A DNA stretch of 10,135 nt from JBMZCV01 sp049613665 (GCA_049613665.1 JBMZCV010000181.1:1-10135), one strand, 5' to 3'; positions 1 through 7,407 are shown, counted from the stretch's first letter. The notes: generated by a model from the letters alone, not told the origin. Made by a program: numbers and translations.

Positions 1-228
1 AAAATAGCTTCATTTTTTATCTCAAAAGCCCATACCTAAACAGTTACCTTTTTTTATCAAAGGTTTAAACATACTATTTTTTTTAGGCTAAGGCGGCCAA
101 TAGTTGCGAATTTAATGGACTTTTGAACTGAAAAATAGTATGTTTCCCTTGCCAAAAGGAGCTTTTTTATTCAACTGAAAAGTCTTATAAAAAATATCCG
201 AACCATTGAAATATTAAAACTATTAACT
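1..228. other. Intergenic region with no recognisable gene
   Basis: No open frame here looks like a real coding sequence, and I cannot identify the end of an upstream gene. The region is AT-rich. Its one distinctive content is palindromic element copy A, at about 47-159. I found no clear TAnnTTTG promoter in the short stretch between that element and the rlmH start, so rlmH may be transcribed from a weaker promoter or from upstream of this window. Confidence 0.6.
47..159 (-). repeat. Palindromic dispersed element, copy A (MITE/REP-like)
   Basis: About 113 bp whose reverse complement matches the sequence at 6016-6130. The element has terminal inverted repeats. The 15-bp core arm AAACATACTATTTTT lies at 67-81 and its exact reverse complement at 131-145. 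The homology extends outward as an imperfect arm starting CCTTTTTTT at 47 and ending in CCAAAAGG at 159. Between the arms, the blocks AGGCTAAGG and CTTTTGAACTG are shared with copy B, while the middle has diverged. There is no coding capacity. A non-autonomous MITE, a REP-type palindrome or a mobile terminator are all possible. The repeat itself is seen directly; its mobility is inferred. Confidence 0.75.
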
Positions 229-702
229 ATGAAAATATCCCTCCTTACCATAGGAAAAACAAACGCTTCCTACCTCACTGCTGGCATCAAGGAATACGAA
301 AAACGCCTACAACGCTTCATCAACTTTGAATTAAAAAGTATTTCAGACCTCAAAAATGCTCGCAAACTTTCGCCTGCCGAAATTAAAAACAAAGAAGGCC
401 AGCTTTTGTTGAAAAATATCAAAAACAACGATTTTGTGATACTTTTAGATGAGCGTGGCAAAACATTTTCGTCGCTCTCTTTCGCCGAATATCTACAAAA
501 GCAAATGAACCAAGGCGTTTCGAGCATTACCTTTGTCGTTGGCGGTGCTTATGGCTTTAGTGAGGCGGTATATAAAAGAGCAAACGCCAAAATATCGCTT
601 TCCAAAATGACTTTTTCACATCAAATCATACGTCTTATTTTTGTAGAACAAATATATCGTGCCTACGCCATCATCAACCATCACCCCTATCACAACGAGT
701 AA
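229..702 (+). CDS. rlmH: 23S rRNA (pseudouridine(1915)-N3)-methyltransferase RlmH
   Basis: RlmH is a cytoplasmic SPOUT-class enzyme. It uses S-adenosylmethionine to methylate N3 of pseudouridine 1915 in helix 69 of 23S rRNA, on the assembled ribosome. The 157-residue product has the usual family length and is complete. The C-terminal trefoil-knot signature is clear: VVGGAYGF at residues 103-110 (the SAM-binding glycine turn), ISLSKMTFSHQ at 122-132, EQIYRAYAI at 140-148 and the terminal HHPYHNE at 151-157. The N-terminus MKISLLTIGK and the LLDERGK segment at 72-78 are also typical. The start at 229 gives the standard N-terminus. The gene appears monocistronic: a weak terminator follows directly and a separate promoter drives the next gene. 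It lies just downstream of palindromic element A. Confidence 0.96.
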   Translation: MKISLLTIGKTNASYLTAGIKEYEKRLQRFINFELKSISDLKNARKLSPAEIKNKEGQLLLKNIKNNDFVILLDERGKTFSSLSFAEYLQKQMNQGVSSITFVVGGAYGFSEAVYKRANAKISLSKMTFSHQIIRLIFVEQIYRAYAIINHHPYHNE

Positions 703-705
703 AAA

Positions 706-737
706 TATGTCTTCACATAGACATAAATCTTTTTTTT
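706..737 (+). terminator. Weak Rho-independent terminator after rlmH
   Basis: A perfect 7-bp stem, TATGTCT at 706-712 and AGACATA at 719-725, encloses a 6-nt loop. A T-run (aatctttttttt) follows through 737. It begins four bases after the rlmH stop. The stem is AT-rich, so termination may be partial. Confidence 0.5.
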
Positions 738-842
738 GAAATTTAATTTTTACTTTAAAGCAATATTTATAAACCTTTGGTTATTAATGAGTTATAAAGC
801 ATTTTGTAGCTTCTTTCTAAATGAAACTTTCCTTTCCTAACA

Positions 843-873
843 TTGTTATTCTTAGCAAAAAAGCTTACATTTG
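843..873 (+). promoter_or_regulatory. Bacteroidota-type promoter of the secreted protease gene
   Basis: TTG at 843-845 is followed after 20 nt by TACATTTG at 866-873. This matches the Bacteroidota primary sigma-factor consensus (-33 TTTG / -7 TAnnTTTG) in both sequence and spacing. Transcription would begin a few bases past 873, leaving a leader of roughly 50 nt before the ATG at 932. The leader contains a small AT-rich hairpin at 887-904 and no Shine-Dalgarno sequence, as is usual in this phylum. Confidence 0.65.
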
Positions 874-931
874 TTTATACTTATTTTTTTCTTTTTGAAG
901 AAAATTATACTCACCAAAAAAATAACCGCTT

Positions 932-3900
932 ATGATGTTTAAAAACAAAAGTCATTTTGTCTTATGTTTTCTAATTTTGCTATTTTTCGCAACTTACCAT
1001 TTCCAACACACAAATGCTCAAGTCGGTCACGGCGGACAGCCTTATAGTTTTTCCAACGATTATGTAAAAAAACATATCGCTACCGAAACTATGCAAAGTC
1101 TAGATTTCGAAGCCATCGAAACCGAAGATGCTTTGAATGACGACAAAGGAAATGCTTTTCGTTTTGGAATGGAAATGGAAGTAAATTTAAATTTGCAAAA
1201 TGCTGGAACATGGGAAACTTTGGAAGATGGCAGTCGTTTGTGGCGTTTAAAAATTTATTCTAAAAAAGCCAAGAGCATCAACCTCGTTTATGAGCATTTT
1301 TATATGCCTGCTGGTGCAAGATTTTATTTATACAATGAAGAAAAAACAGAATTGTTAGGTGCTTTTACAGAAGCTAACAATAAAGAATACTTAAAATTTT
1401 CGACAGGCTTTATCAAAGGCGAAACAACTGTTTTGGAATATCACGAGCCAGCAAATGTTGCTGAACAAGGCATTATTCATATCAATAAAGTAGTGCATGG
1501 CTATCGTGGTTTGTTTGACAAAGCGAAAGGATATGGCGACTCTGGCTCTTGCAACAACAATGTAAATTGTCCTGAATCGGCTGGCTGGGAAAATGAAATC
1601 AACTCGGTAGCTATGATTGTTGTCGGTGGTTTTCGTTCTTGCACAGGTGCGATGATAAACAATGTAAACGATGATTGTACGCCTTACTTCTTGACAGCAA
1701 ATCACTGTTTGGGTGGCAATTATAACACTTGGATGTTTATGTTCAATTATCAAAGTCCGACTTGCGTAAACGAAGACGGCCCAACAAATATGACGGTTTC
1801 GGGTGCAACTTTAAAAGCTTCTGCCTCTGCGTCAGATTTTGCACTCTTCGAATTGAGTGTTTTGCCCCCTCCAGATTACAATGTCTATTTAGCTGGCTTT
1901 TCGGCCGAAACACAAGCTGCTCCTTCTTGCACAGGCATTCATCATCCTGCTGGCGACATCAAAAAAATCACTTTCAACGAAGACGAACTTCTTAGCTCAA
2001 CTTGGGGCGAAGCAGATGACACACACTGGGAAATCACAGAATGGGAAGATGGCACAACAGAACCTGGTTCTTCTGGCTCGCCTTTATTCGACAATCATCA
2101 CCGAATTATCGGACAATTACATGGTGGTACAGCCTCTTGCAGCAGCATAACAGAAGATGTATATGGAAAAGTAGCTTATTCTTGGGAAGCAGGAACTAGT
2201 GCTGATGCTCGCCTAAAAGATTGGTTAGACCCAAATAACACAGGTATTCTGGTTATGAACGGCAGAAATTGCAGCGAAGCACCAGATATTTTAGATGCTG
2301 GCTTGGCACAAATACTCAATTTGCCAGAAAACCTAACCTGCGAAACAGACTTCACGCCAGAAATTATGATTAGAAATTATGGTGCTGAATTATTGACTTC
2401 GCTTATCATCAATTATCAATGGAACGGTGGCAGTTTGGAAACCATTTTTTGGGAAGGTGAGCTAGAATATCTCGAATCAGTTTGGCTAAGTTTGCCAGAA
2501 ATAACATTAGATGCTGGCATAAATGATTTAGAGGTAACAATTGCTTTTGTAAATGGAGGAACAGACGAAAACGATGTCAATAATTTAAATGTAGCAACTT
2601 TTGAAGTGATTAATGGAACAGAATTTTTGGTAGAATTAAATACGGACTCTTATGCAGATGAAACCTCTTTTGAAATTACAGATAGCCAAGGAAATATCGT
2701 AGTATCAGAAGGTAGCTTTGGAAACCAAAATACTTATGATTTCAGTTACTGCCTCCCTCCTGCTTGCTACACATTTACCATTTTTGATTCCTATGGCGAT
2801 GGTCTCGAATCAAGCGGTTTTACGGTTTTTGATGATGCTGAAAATATACTTGCTTTTGGTGGGCAAGGCAATTTCGGATTTTCAGAAGACACCGACTTTT
2901 GCCTTATTGTTCCCGAAAATGTGATTAATGCAAGTTTGGCAAATATTATTAGTCCAATAAACAACAATAATTATTGCACTACCGACATCACAGCGGCTAT
3001 TGAAATAACCAATTTGGGCGGTATCACATTAAATTCATTTACCCTAAATTATGAATTTGATAACAACACATCACAAACTTATGATTGGACAGGCCAACTT
3101 CAATTTTTAAACTCTACCATCATAGAACTACCTACCGAAATTTTGGATTTGGGCTTGCATAACTTTACTGTAACAATAGTTAATCCAAATGGAGAAACAG
3201 ATATTGATATGAGCAACAATTCGGCAGAAGCAGCTTTTGCAATTGCCGCTGGGCATTTTATTACCGTCGAAATAAACACAGACGAATATCCTGAAGAAAC
3301 ATCATTTGCTCTTTTTGATGACAATGGAAACATGTTAGCAGAGGAAAATGCCTTTTTGAATAGTGCAAATCACTCTTTTAGCTATTGTTTGGGAGATGGC
3401 TGCTATAATTTTATAATGTTTGACGAATATGGCGATGGTATTTTTTCAACAGATAGCTACAATGTTTATAATGAAGTAGGACAAAGCCTTATTACTCCAA
3501 ACACAGATATGTTTAGCGTTTCAGAACACGAAATTTGCTTGCAATCTAGCGACGCATTTATAGCAGCTTTTGATAGCGACTTTAACCAACTTTGCGAAAG
3601 TGGAGTAGTCAATTTTGAAGCGATAACACCAAATGCAACTAGCTTTAGCTGGATATTTGAAGGCGGAAACCCTAGCACTTCTACTGAAATGAATCCAACG
3701 GTTGATTATCCAAATATCGGAAACTACAATGTTACGCTTGTAGTAGGCAATGGCTCGGAACAAAACGAAGTAATGATTGAAAATTATGTACAAGTGACCA
3801 ATAACATGGCACTCTTAAATGTGGATATTACCAATGCTAGTGATGAAATTGCCACAGATGGAAGCGTTTATATTGACATTACAAGCGGAAATCCTCCTTT

Positions 3901-4300
3901 TATATATCAATGGAGTACTGGCGAAACAACGACTGATAACAGCACATTAGCAAATCTTGCAATTGGCAATTACAGTGTTGAAATAATTGATGAATCTAAC
4001 TGTTCTTTGCTCATAGATTTTGAAATTGAAACAGGAACAAGTATTGAAACAAATATTTTATCAAATATCATTTCTATTTTTCCTAATCCAACAAAAGAAA
4101 AGCTACATATTTCTTTTGATGAAAGCTTGCAAAATGCTTCTTACAAGATAGACATTTTAAATGTAGCAGGCCAAATTTTGGAAACGAAAACCACAACAGC
4201 AAATACTTTTTTCAAGGTAGAAAACCTATCAAGTGGAATTTATTTTCTACGCTTTTCTGACGAAAAAAATAGCTATATAACCAAGTTTGTTAAAGAATAA
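932..4300 (+). CDS. Secreted multidomain serine endopeptidase (lysyl-endopeptidase-like, family S1) with T9SS C-terminal sorting domain
   Basis: The 1122-residue protein is probably exported by Sec and then by the T9SS to the cell surface or medium. A signal peptide covers residues 1-30 (hydrophobic core 9-20, ending NAQ). A probable propeptide or N-terminal domain follows to about 205. The trypsin-like catalytic domain spans about 206-447: histidine H258 in TANHC, aspartate D302 in SDFALFEL, and serine S381 in PGSSGSP. At least nine cysteines (206, 213, 237, 249, 259, 278, 333, 403, 447) suggest disulfides, as in Achromobacter lysyl endopeptidase. Next come two copies of a CARDB-like plus DxYGDG-motif domain pair (455-658 and 666-870), a PKD-like domain (about 876-956), a SprB-like repeat (about 960-1033) and the type A sorting domain (1047-1122, starting IFPNPT and ending in ITKFVKE). 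The start could equally be the second ATG at 935. Lys specificity is inferred from resemblance only. The gene stands alone between its own promoter and a strong terminator. Confidence 0.9.
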   Translation: MMFKNKSHFVLCFLILLFFATYHFQHTNAQVGHGGQPYSFSNDYVKKHIATETMQSLDFEAIETEDALNDDKGNAFRFGMEMEVNLNLQNAGTWETLEDGSRLWRLKIYSKKAKSINLVYEHFYMPAGARFYLYNEEKTELLGAFTEANNKEYLKFSTGFIKGETTVLEYHEPANVAEQGIIHINKVVHGYRGLFDKAKGYGDSGSCNNNVNCPESAGWENEINSVAMIVVGGFRSCTGAMINNVNDDCTPYFLTANHCLGGNYNTWMFMFNYQSPTCVNEDGPTNMTVSGATLKASASASDFALFELSVLPPPDYNVYLAGFSAETQAAPSCTGIHHPAGDIKKITFNEDELLSSTWGEADDTHWEITEWEDGTTEPGSSGSPLFDNHHRIIGQLHGGTASCSSITEDVYGKVAYSWEAGTSADARLKDWLDPNNTGILVMNGRNCSEAPDILDAGLAQILNLPENLTCETDFTPEIMIRNYGAELLTSLIINYQWNGGSLETIFWEGELEYLESVWLSLPEITLDAGINDLEVTIAFVNGGTDENDVNNLNVATFEVINGTEFLVELNTDSYADETSFEITDSQGNIVVSEGSFGNQNTYDFSYCLPPACYTFTIFDSYGDGLESSGFTVFDDAENILAFGGQGNFGFSEDTDFCLIVPENVINASLANIISPINNNNYCTTDITAAIEITNLGGITLNSFTLNYEFDNNTSQTYDWTGQLQFLNSTIIELPTEILDLGLHNFTVTIVNPNGETDIDMSNNSAEAAFAIAAGHFITVEINTDEYPEETSFALFDDNGNMLAEENAFLNSANHSFSYCLGDGCYNFIMFDEYGDGIFSTDSYNVYNEVGQSLITPNTDMFSVSEHEICLQSSDAFIAAFDSDFNQLCESGVVNFEAITPNATSFSWIFEGGNPSTSTEMNPTVDYPNIGNYNVTLVVGNGSEQNEVMIENYVQVTNNMALLNVDITNASDEIATDGSVYIDITSGNPPFIYQWSTGETTTDNSTLANLAIGNYSVEIIDESNCSLLIDFEIETGTSIETNILSNIISIFPNPTKEKLHISFDESLQNASYKIDILNVAGQILETKTTTANTFFKVENLSSGIYFLRFSDEKNSYITKFVKE
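2294..3541 (+). repeat. Intragenic two-fold repeat of an adhesion-like domain pair
   Basis: Protease residues 455-658 and 666-870 (nt 2294-2905 and 2927-3541) share one architecture. Each has a CARDB-like beta-sandwich half with paired phrases such as LIINYQWN / LNYEFDNN, LPEITLDAGINDLEVTI / LPTEILDLGLHNFTVTI and ENDVNN / IDMSNN. A second half follows with ELNTDSYADETSFEI / EINTDEYPEETSFAL, the cysteine pairs FSYCLPPACY / FSYCLGDGCY, and FDSYGDGL / FDEYGDGI. The acidic DxYGDG turn resembles a calcium-binding loop. The copies have diverged strongly at the DNA level, so the duplication is old. Confidence 0.8.
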
Positions 4301-4323
4301 ATAAGTAGCTAGACAAAAATAAT

Positions 4324-4365
4324 AAAAAAAGCAGCATATTTGAATATAAATATGCTGCTTTTTTT
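4324..4365. terminator. Strong bidirectional Rho-independent terminator after the protease gene
   Basis: The perfect 11-bp stem GCAGCATATTT (4331-4341) / AAATATGCTGC (4348-4358) has a 6-nt loop. Seven As precede it and seven Ts follow, so the structure extends to 18 bp and can terminate transcription from either side. It begins 24 nt after the protease stop codon. It is the clearest terminator in the window. Confidence 0.9.
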
Positions 4366-4662
4366 ATTTTCATCTAAATGTTTTTTTTTATACTCTCACA
4401 AAATTTAAACTCATCTCCATACGTTTTTTATGTAAAAAGTAAAACTTACCTGTGGCGAAATTTGAAATTTCAGTCATAAATTCAACAAACAAACAGCTAT
4501 TTTTCTTGCAAAAAAATGTTTCTTTTGTTAAACCGAGAATAGCTGACCAACAATAAAATATTCAAGTTTTTTTGATGAAAAAAAAATGACACAAACAAAC
4601 GTTTTTATAAAAAGTGGTGCAATTATTGAAATGAAAAACCTATAAAATGACATAATTAAAAC
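4366..4662. other. Intergenic region upstream of the CarboxypepD_reg-like gene
   Basis: About 300 bp, very AT-rich, with no plausible gene. It contains a perfect 15-base odd palindrome at 4457-4471 (GAAATTT-G-AAATTTC), which could be an operator or chance, and the repeat at 4494-4545. I could not find a convincing TTG-N20-TAnnTTTG promoter before the ATG at 4663, so the start of transcription for that gene is unassigned. Confidence 0.5.
4494..4545 (-). repeat. Small repeat bounded by CAGCTATT, partner of 5989-6024
   Basis: This 52-bp stretch starts with CAGCTATT and ends with the reverse complement AATAGCTG. Its right part (4509-4545) is, in reverse complement, nearly identical to 5989-6024. 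Both contain the block TATTCTCGGTTTAACAAAAG and continue with AAAC and a T-run, with two substitutions and one T-run length difference. The two copies therefore flank the gene at 4663-5925 as an inverted pair. There is no coding capacity, and its identity as a known element class is not recognised. Confidence 0.65.
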
Positions 4663-5925
4663 ATGAAAAAAATCCTATTAAATCTTATTTACTTAATTTT
4701 GTGTTGTTCATTTTCCTTCATACAAGCACAACAACACGAAATTGTGATTAGCGGTACGATATTTGAGACCGAAAAAAACAAAAAAATCGTTCCTTATGCC
4801 AATATAGGCATCAAAGGAGCAGCCGTAGGAACAGTATCAAACAGCAATGGCGAATACGAACTGCATTTGGCCCCAAAATATGCTAACGACTCGCTGCAAG
4901 TCTCTTGTTTGGGTTTCGACAATTTTAGCATTGCGATTAGAGACATCAAAAAACGCACTTCTTTCAATATTTTCCTGCCTGCAAAAGCTTACTTATTACA
5001 TGCTTTTACGGTGCATTCTCAGCCTTTAACTGCCGAATATATTGTGCAAGAAGCCATCAAACGTATTCCAAATAATTATCAAAATAAAGCCAACCTCATG
5101 GATGGTTTTTATAGAGAATATTTTGAAGAAAATGATGAATTTGTCGCCTTTGCCGAAGCTTCAGTAGCTATTTTTGACCCAAATGGCTATGATGAAGGCA
5201 AAGAAACCCAAAAAGAAAGCGTTAGCATCAATGAAATTCGAGTGAGCGACATCAACAACAAAGGAGAATATGTATTGTATATCGACATCAATTATGCTTT
5301 GAGAAGCAATGTAATTCGCAATTTAGATTATTGGCAACGACATTTAAAAAAAGGACGCTATGATGTGCAAAAGCTTTCATTAGATAGTATTAGCTATTAT
5401 AACAACAGCCTTGTTTATTGCATTAGTTTTTTGACGCAAAGTAAAAAAAGAGGTACTTATGAAGGAAAATTTTACATTAGAATGAACGACTTTGCAGCCA
5501 TGAGAATAGAAATTGAAGCCAACAATTTGCAAGCAGAAGAAATAAATGGTTCGCCACATCAATCAAATGTTGTTTTAATTTATAAGGAATATGAGGGAAA
5601 AATGTATCTTAATTATATCAGTGCTAATCACAAAACAAATTATATGCTTGAAGAACAGATGTTTAACCTAACATTTTATTCCGACCTTTTAATCAATGAT
5701 ATTACAACAAAAAACATTATTCCTATTGCCAATAACTCCAAAATGAAGGAAAAAAGCGTTTTTTATCAGCCTCGCTATCGCACCTTTGACCCAGAATTTT
5801 GGGCAACTTATAATCTATTTGAAAGGTCGCCAGCTAATGCTATGATTATTGCAGATTTGGAAAAAAACCGTTCTTTAGGCCAACAATACATTGCAAATAA
5901 TAAACTAAAAAGAATGAGACGATAA
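4663..5925 (+). CDS. Exported CarboxypepD_reg-like domain protein, function unknown
   Basis: The 420-residue protein has a Sec signal peptide at about 1-22 (MKKILLNLIYLILCCSF, ending in QAQ). A carboxypeptidase-D-regulatory-like beta-sandwich domain follows at about residues 27-105, with the phrase VISGTIFETEKNKKIVPYAN, then SNSNGEYEL and the conserved LGF. This fold also forms the N-terminal extension of many TonB-dependent receptors, but here no plug or barrel follows. The rest (about 115-420) is a single region with the family phrase IVQEAIKRIPNNY and GFYREYFEEN, which recurs in Bacteroidota proteins annotated only by this N-terminal domain. No catalytic motif, T9SS sorting domain or convincing lipobox is visible, so a periplasmic or outer-membrane-associated place is inferred. 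It stands alone between the terminator at 4324 and the palindromic repeats at 5989-6130. Confidence 0.85.
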   Translation: MKKILLNLIYLILCCSFSFIQAQQHEIVISGTIFETEKNKKIVPYANIGIKGAAVGTVSNSNGEYELHLAPKYANDSLQVSCLGFDNFSIAIRDIKKRTSFNIFLPAKAYLLHAFTVHSQPLTAEYIVQEAIKRIPNNYQNKANLMDGFYREYFEENDEFVAFAEASVAIFDPNGYDEGKETQKESVSINEIRVSDINNKGEYVLYIDINYALRSNVIRNLDYWQRHLKKGRYDVQKLSLDSISYYNNSLVYCISFLTQSKKRGTYEGKFYIRMNDFAAMRIEIEANNLQAEEINGSPHQSNVVLIYKEYEGKMYLNYISANHKTNYMLEEQMFNLTFYSDLLINDITTKNIIPIANNSKMKEKSVFYQPRYRTFDPEFWATYNLFERSPANAMIIADLEKNRSLGQQYIANNKLKRMRR

Positions 5926-5988
5926 AAGCAAGCATAAATCAATTGGATAGACTTATGCTATAAATTGCAGAAACTAACACACGAATTT

Positions 5989-6024
5989 CAGTTATTCTCG
6001 GTTTAACAAAAGAAACCTTTTTTG
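5989..6024 (+). repeat. Second copy of the 37-bp repeat, abutting element B
   Basis: Nearly the reverse complement of 4509-4545. The shared block TATTCTCGGTTTAACAAAAG is followed by AAAC and a T-run. The last nine bases (CCTTTTTTG) coincide with the outer end of palindromic element B, so the two repeats overlap or are fused here. At the other copy (4509-4545) the corresponding bases read CATTTTTTTG and no element B follows. Confidence 0.65.
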
Positions 6025-6130
6025 ATAGGGGAAACATACTATTTTTCAGTTCAAAAGGCCATAAAAATAGGAAATATTGGTCTCCTTAGCCTAAAAAAAA
6101 TAGTATGTTTAAACTTTTGATAAAAAAAGG
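6016..6130 (+). repeat. Palindromic dispersed element, copy B (MITE/REP-like)
   Basis: About 115 bp, the inverted counterpart of copy A at 47-159. The exact 15-bp inner arms are AAACATACTATTTTT at 6032-6046 and AAAAATAGTATGTTT at 6096-6110. Outer imperfect arms run CCTTTTTTGATAGGGG on the left and TTTTGATAAAAAAAGG on the right. Shared internal blocks are CAGTTCAAAAG near the left arm and CCTTAGCCTA beside the right arm. As RNA it would fold into a long hairpin, so it may act as a terminator or transcript-end structure for the gene ending at 5925. No transposase is nearby. Confidence 0.75.
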
Positions 6131-6287
6131 TCTTAAAAACTAATTGCTGACACAGAAAAACAAGCAGACGTTTTTTTATAATATTTATTTTATTTCAAAG
6201 CGAGAATACATTAGCAAAAATGCCCTATTATTAAATAGTGCTTGATACTTAATTTTTTATACCTCATTTTCTACAAAAAAAAAGTTG

Positions 6288-6295
6288 TAACTTTG
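6288..6295 (+). promoter_or_regulatory. Probable -7 promoter box of the epimerase-oxidoreductase operon
   Basis: TAACTTTG matches the Bacteroidota TAnnTTTG box exactly. Some 20 nt upstream there is only a T-rich stretch (TTTT at 6267-6270) rather than a full TTTG, so the -33 part is weak. The predicted leader before the ATG at 6337 is about 35 nt. Confidence 0.5.
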
Positions 6296-6336
6296 TAATG
6301 AAATAACAAATACCAAACGTATTAACACCTCTATTA

Positions 6337-7407
6337 ATGAAAATACTTGTAACAGGAAGTGCTGGCTTTATAGGCTTTCACCTCACTTTGCGACTCCTCA
6401 ACGATGGGCATCAAGTCGTTGGTTTAGACAACATCAACGACTACTATGATGTCAATTTGAAATATGGCAGATTGAAAGAAACAGGCATTGTAAAAGAAAA
6501 AATAATATATAACAAAGCCATTTTAAGCGAAAAGTTTAGCAATTATACATTTGTTAAACTTAATTTAGAAGATACACAAAACATTAAAACGCTATTTGAA
6601 CAGCAAAAGTTTGACAGAGTTTGCCACCTAGCAGCTCAAGCAGGCGTGCGTTATAGCCTCATCAATCCATTTGCCTACATACAAAGTAATTTGGTTGGTT
6701 TTGGAAATATTTTGGAATTTTCGCAACAAAACAAAGTTGAGCATCTTGTTTATGCTAGTAGTTCGAGTATTTATGGGCTAAATGAAACTGCTCCTTTTTC
6801 CACAAAACACAATGCAGACCACCCTGTTAGCTTGTATGCTGCCACCAAAAAATCAAATGAGTTGATGGCTCATGCTTATAGTCATTTGTACAAATTGCCT
6901 ACAACGGGCTTGCGTTTTTTTACTGTTTATGGCCCTTGGGGACGGCCAGATATGGCTTATTTTATTTTTGCTAACAAAATCACAAAAAATGAAGCCATTG
7001 ATGTCTATAATTTCGGAAAAATGGAACGAGATTTCACTTATGTTGGCGATATTGTAGAAGGCATTGTTCGCATTATTCATAAAAAAGCAGTTGGAAACCC
7101 AAATTGGAGTGCCAAAAATCCAGACCCTAGCTCCGCAAAATCGCCTTTTCGTGTCTATAATATCGGCAATAATTCGCCTATCAAATTAATGGATTTTATT
7201 GAAATTTTGGAAAAAGAAATGGGCCAAGTCGCAGAAAAAAAACTGAAACCTATTCAAGCAGGCGATGTCGTCAGAACTTGGGCTGATGTAGATGATTTAG
7301 TTGAGGATTTCGGCTATGAGCCAAATACAAAATTCAAAGTTGGCATAAAAAAATTTTACGATTGGTATAAAAAATTCTACAACATTAAAAATAATACTAA
7401 TGCTTAG
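6337..7407 (+). CDS. NAD-dependent sugar-nucleotide epimerase, UDP-glucuronate 4-epimerase-like
   Basis: The 356-residue cytoplasmic enzyme belongs to the extended short-chain dehydrogenase/reductase family. The NAD-binding Rossmann motif is GSAGFIG at residues 7-13. The active site has SSSSIYG at 141-147 and the catalytic pair Y167 and K171 in YAATK. Substrate-side signatures are LDNINDYYD at 30-38, QAGVRYS at 101-107, LRFFTVYGPWGRPDMA at 192-207 and RDFTYVGDIV at 231-240. This combination is typical of the CapI/LpsL branch, which interconverts UDP-glucuronate and UDP-galacturonate for capsule or lipopolysaccharide. Other UDP-hexose(uronate) 4-epimerases cannot be excluded. Length is normal. 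No glycosyltransferase or polysaccharide cluster is next to it; instead the stop overlaps the start of an FAD oxidoreductase, so the two are probably co-transcribed and translationally coupled. Confidence 0.92.
   Translation: MKILVTGSAGFIGFHLTLRLLNDGHQVVGLDNINDYYDVNLKYGRLKETGIVKEKIIYNKAILSEKFSNYTFVKLNLEDTQNIKTLFEQQKFDRVCHLAAQAGVRYSLINPFAYIQSNLVGFGNILEFSQQNKVEHLVYASSSSIYGLNETAPFSTKHNADHPVSLYAATKKSNELMAHAYSHLYKLPTTGLRFFTVYGPWGRPDMAYFIFANKITKNEAIDVYNFGKMERDFTYVGDIVEGIVRIIHKKAVGNPNWSAKNPDPSSAKSPFRVYNIGNNSPIKLMDFIEILEKEMGQVAEKKLKPIQAGDVVRTWADVDDLVEDFGYEPNTKFKVGIKKFYDWYKKFYNIKNNTNA

Larger units (their letters stand above)
5926..6336. other. Intergenic region packed with inverted repeats
   Basis: This 411-bp region has no credible gene. 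From left to right it holds a weak stem, AGCATAA (5931-5937) / TTATGCT (5953-5959), with a 15-nt loop and no T-run; the repeat copy at 5989-6024; palindromic element B at 6016-6130; an AT-rich stretch; and a -7 promoter box at 6288-6295. No strong terminator of the usual form follows the upstream gene. The long hairpin of element B may serve that purpose. Confidence 0.6.

Noticed and set aside
1..228. Search for a tRNA, small RNA gene or partial upstream CDS at the left edge
   Set aside because: No cloverleaf, no convincing reading frame and no promoter-terminator pair was found; only the palindromic element stands out.
1391..1753. Minus-strand open frame of 120 codons inside the protease gene
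   Set aside because: It lies antisense to the conserved catalytic domain, has no recognisable protein features or promoter, and is a by-product of codon usage in the real gene.
4457..4471. 15-base palindrome GAAATTT-G-AAATTTC as a repressor operator
   Set aside because: It consists almost only of A and T in an AT-rich region, has no second copy or adjacent promoter, and lies about 190 bp from the next start, so chance is plausible.
5931..5959. Stem AGCATAA/TTATGCT as the terminator of the CarboxypepD_reg-like gene
   Set aside because: The loop is 15 nt, the stem is weak and no T-run follows, so it does not meet the usual pattern.
4494..6024. The gene at 4663-5925 with flanking inverted repeats considered as an insertion sequence
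   Set aside because: The encoded protein has a signal peptide and a CarboxypepD_reg-like domain and no transposase motif, so this is not an autonomous IS.
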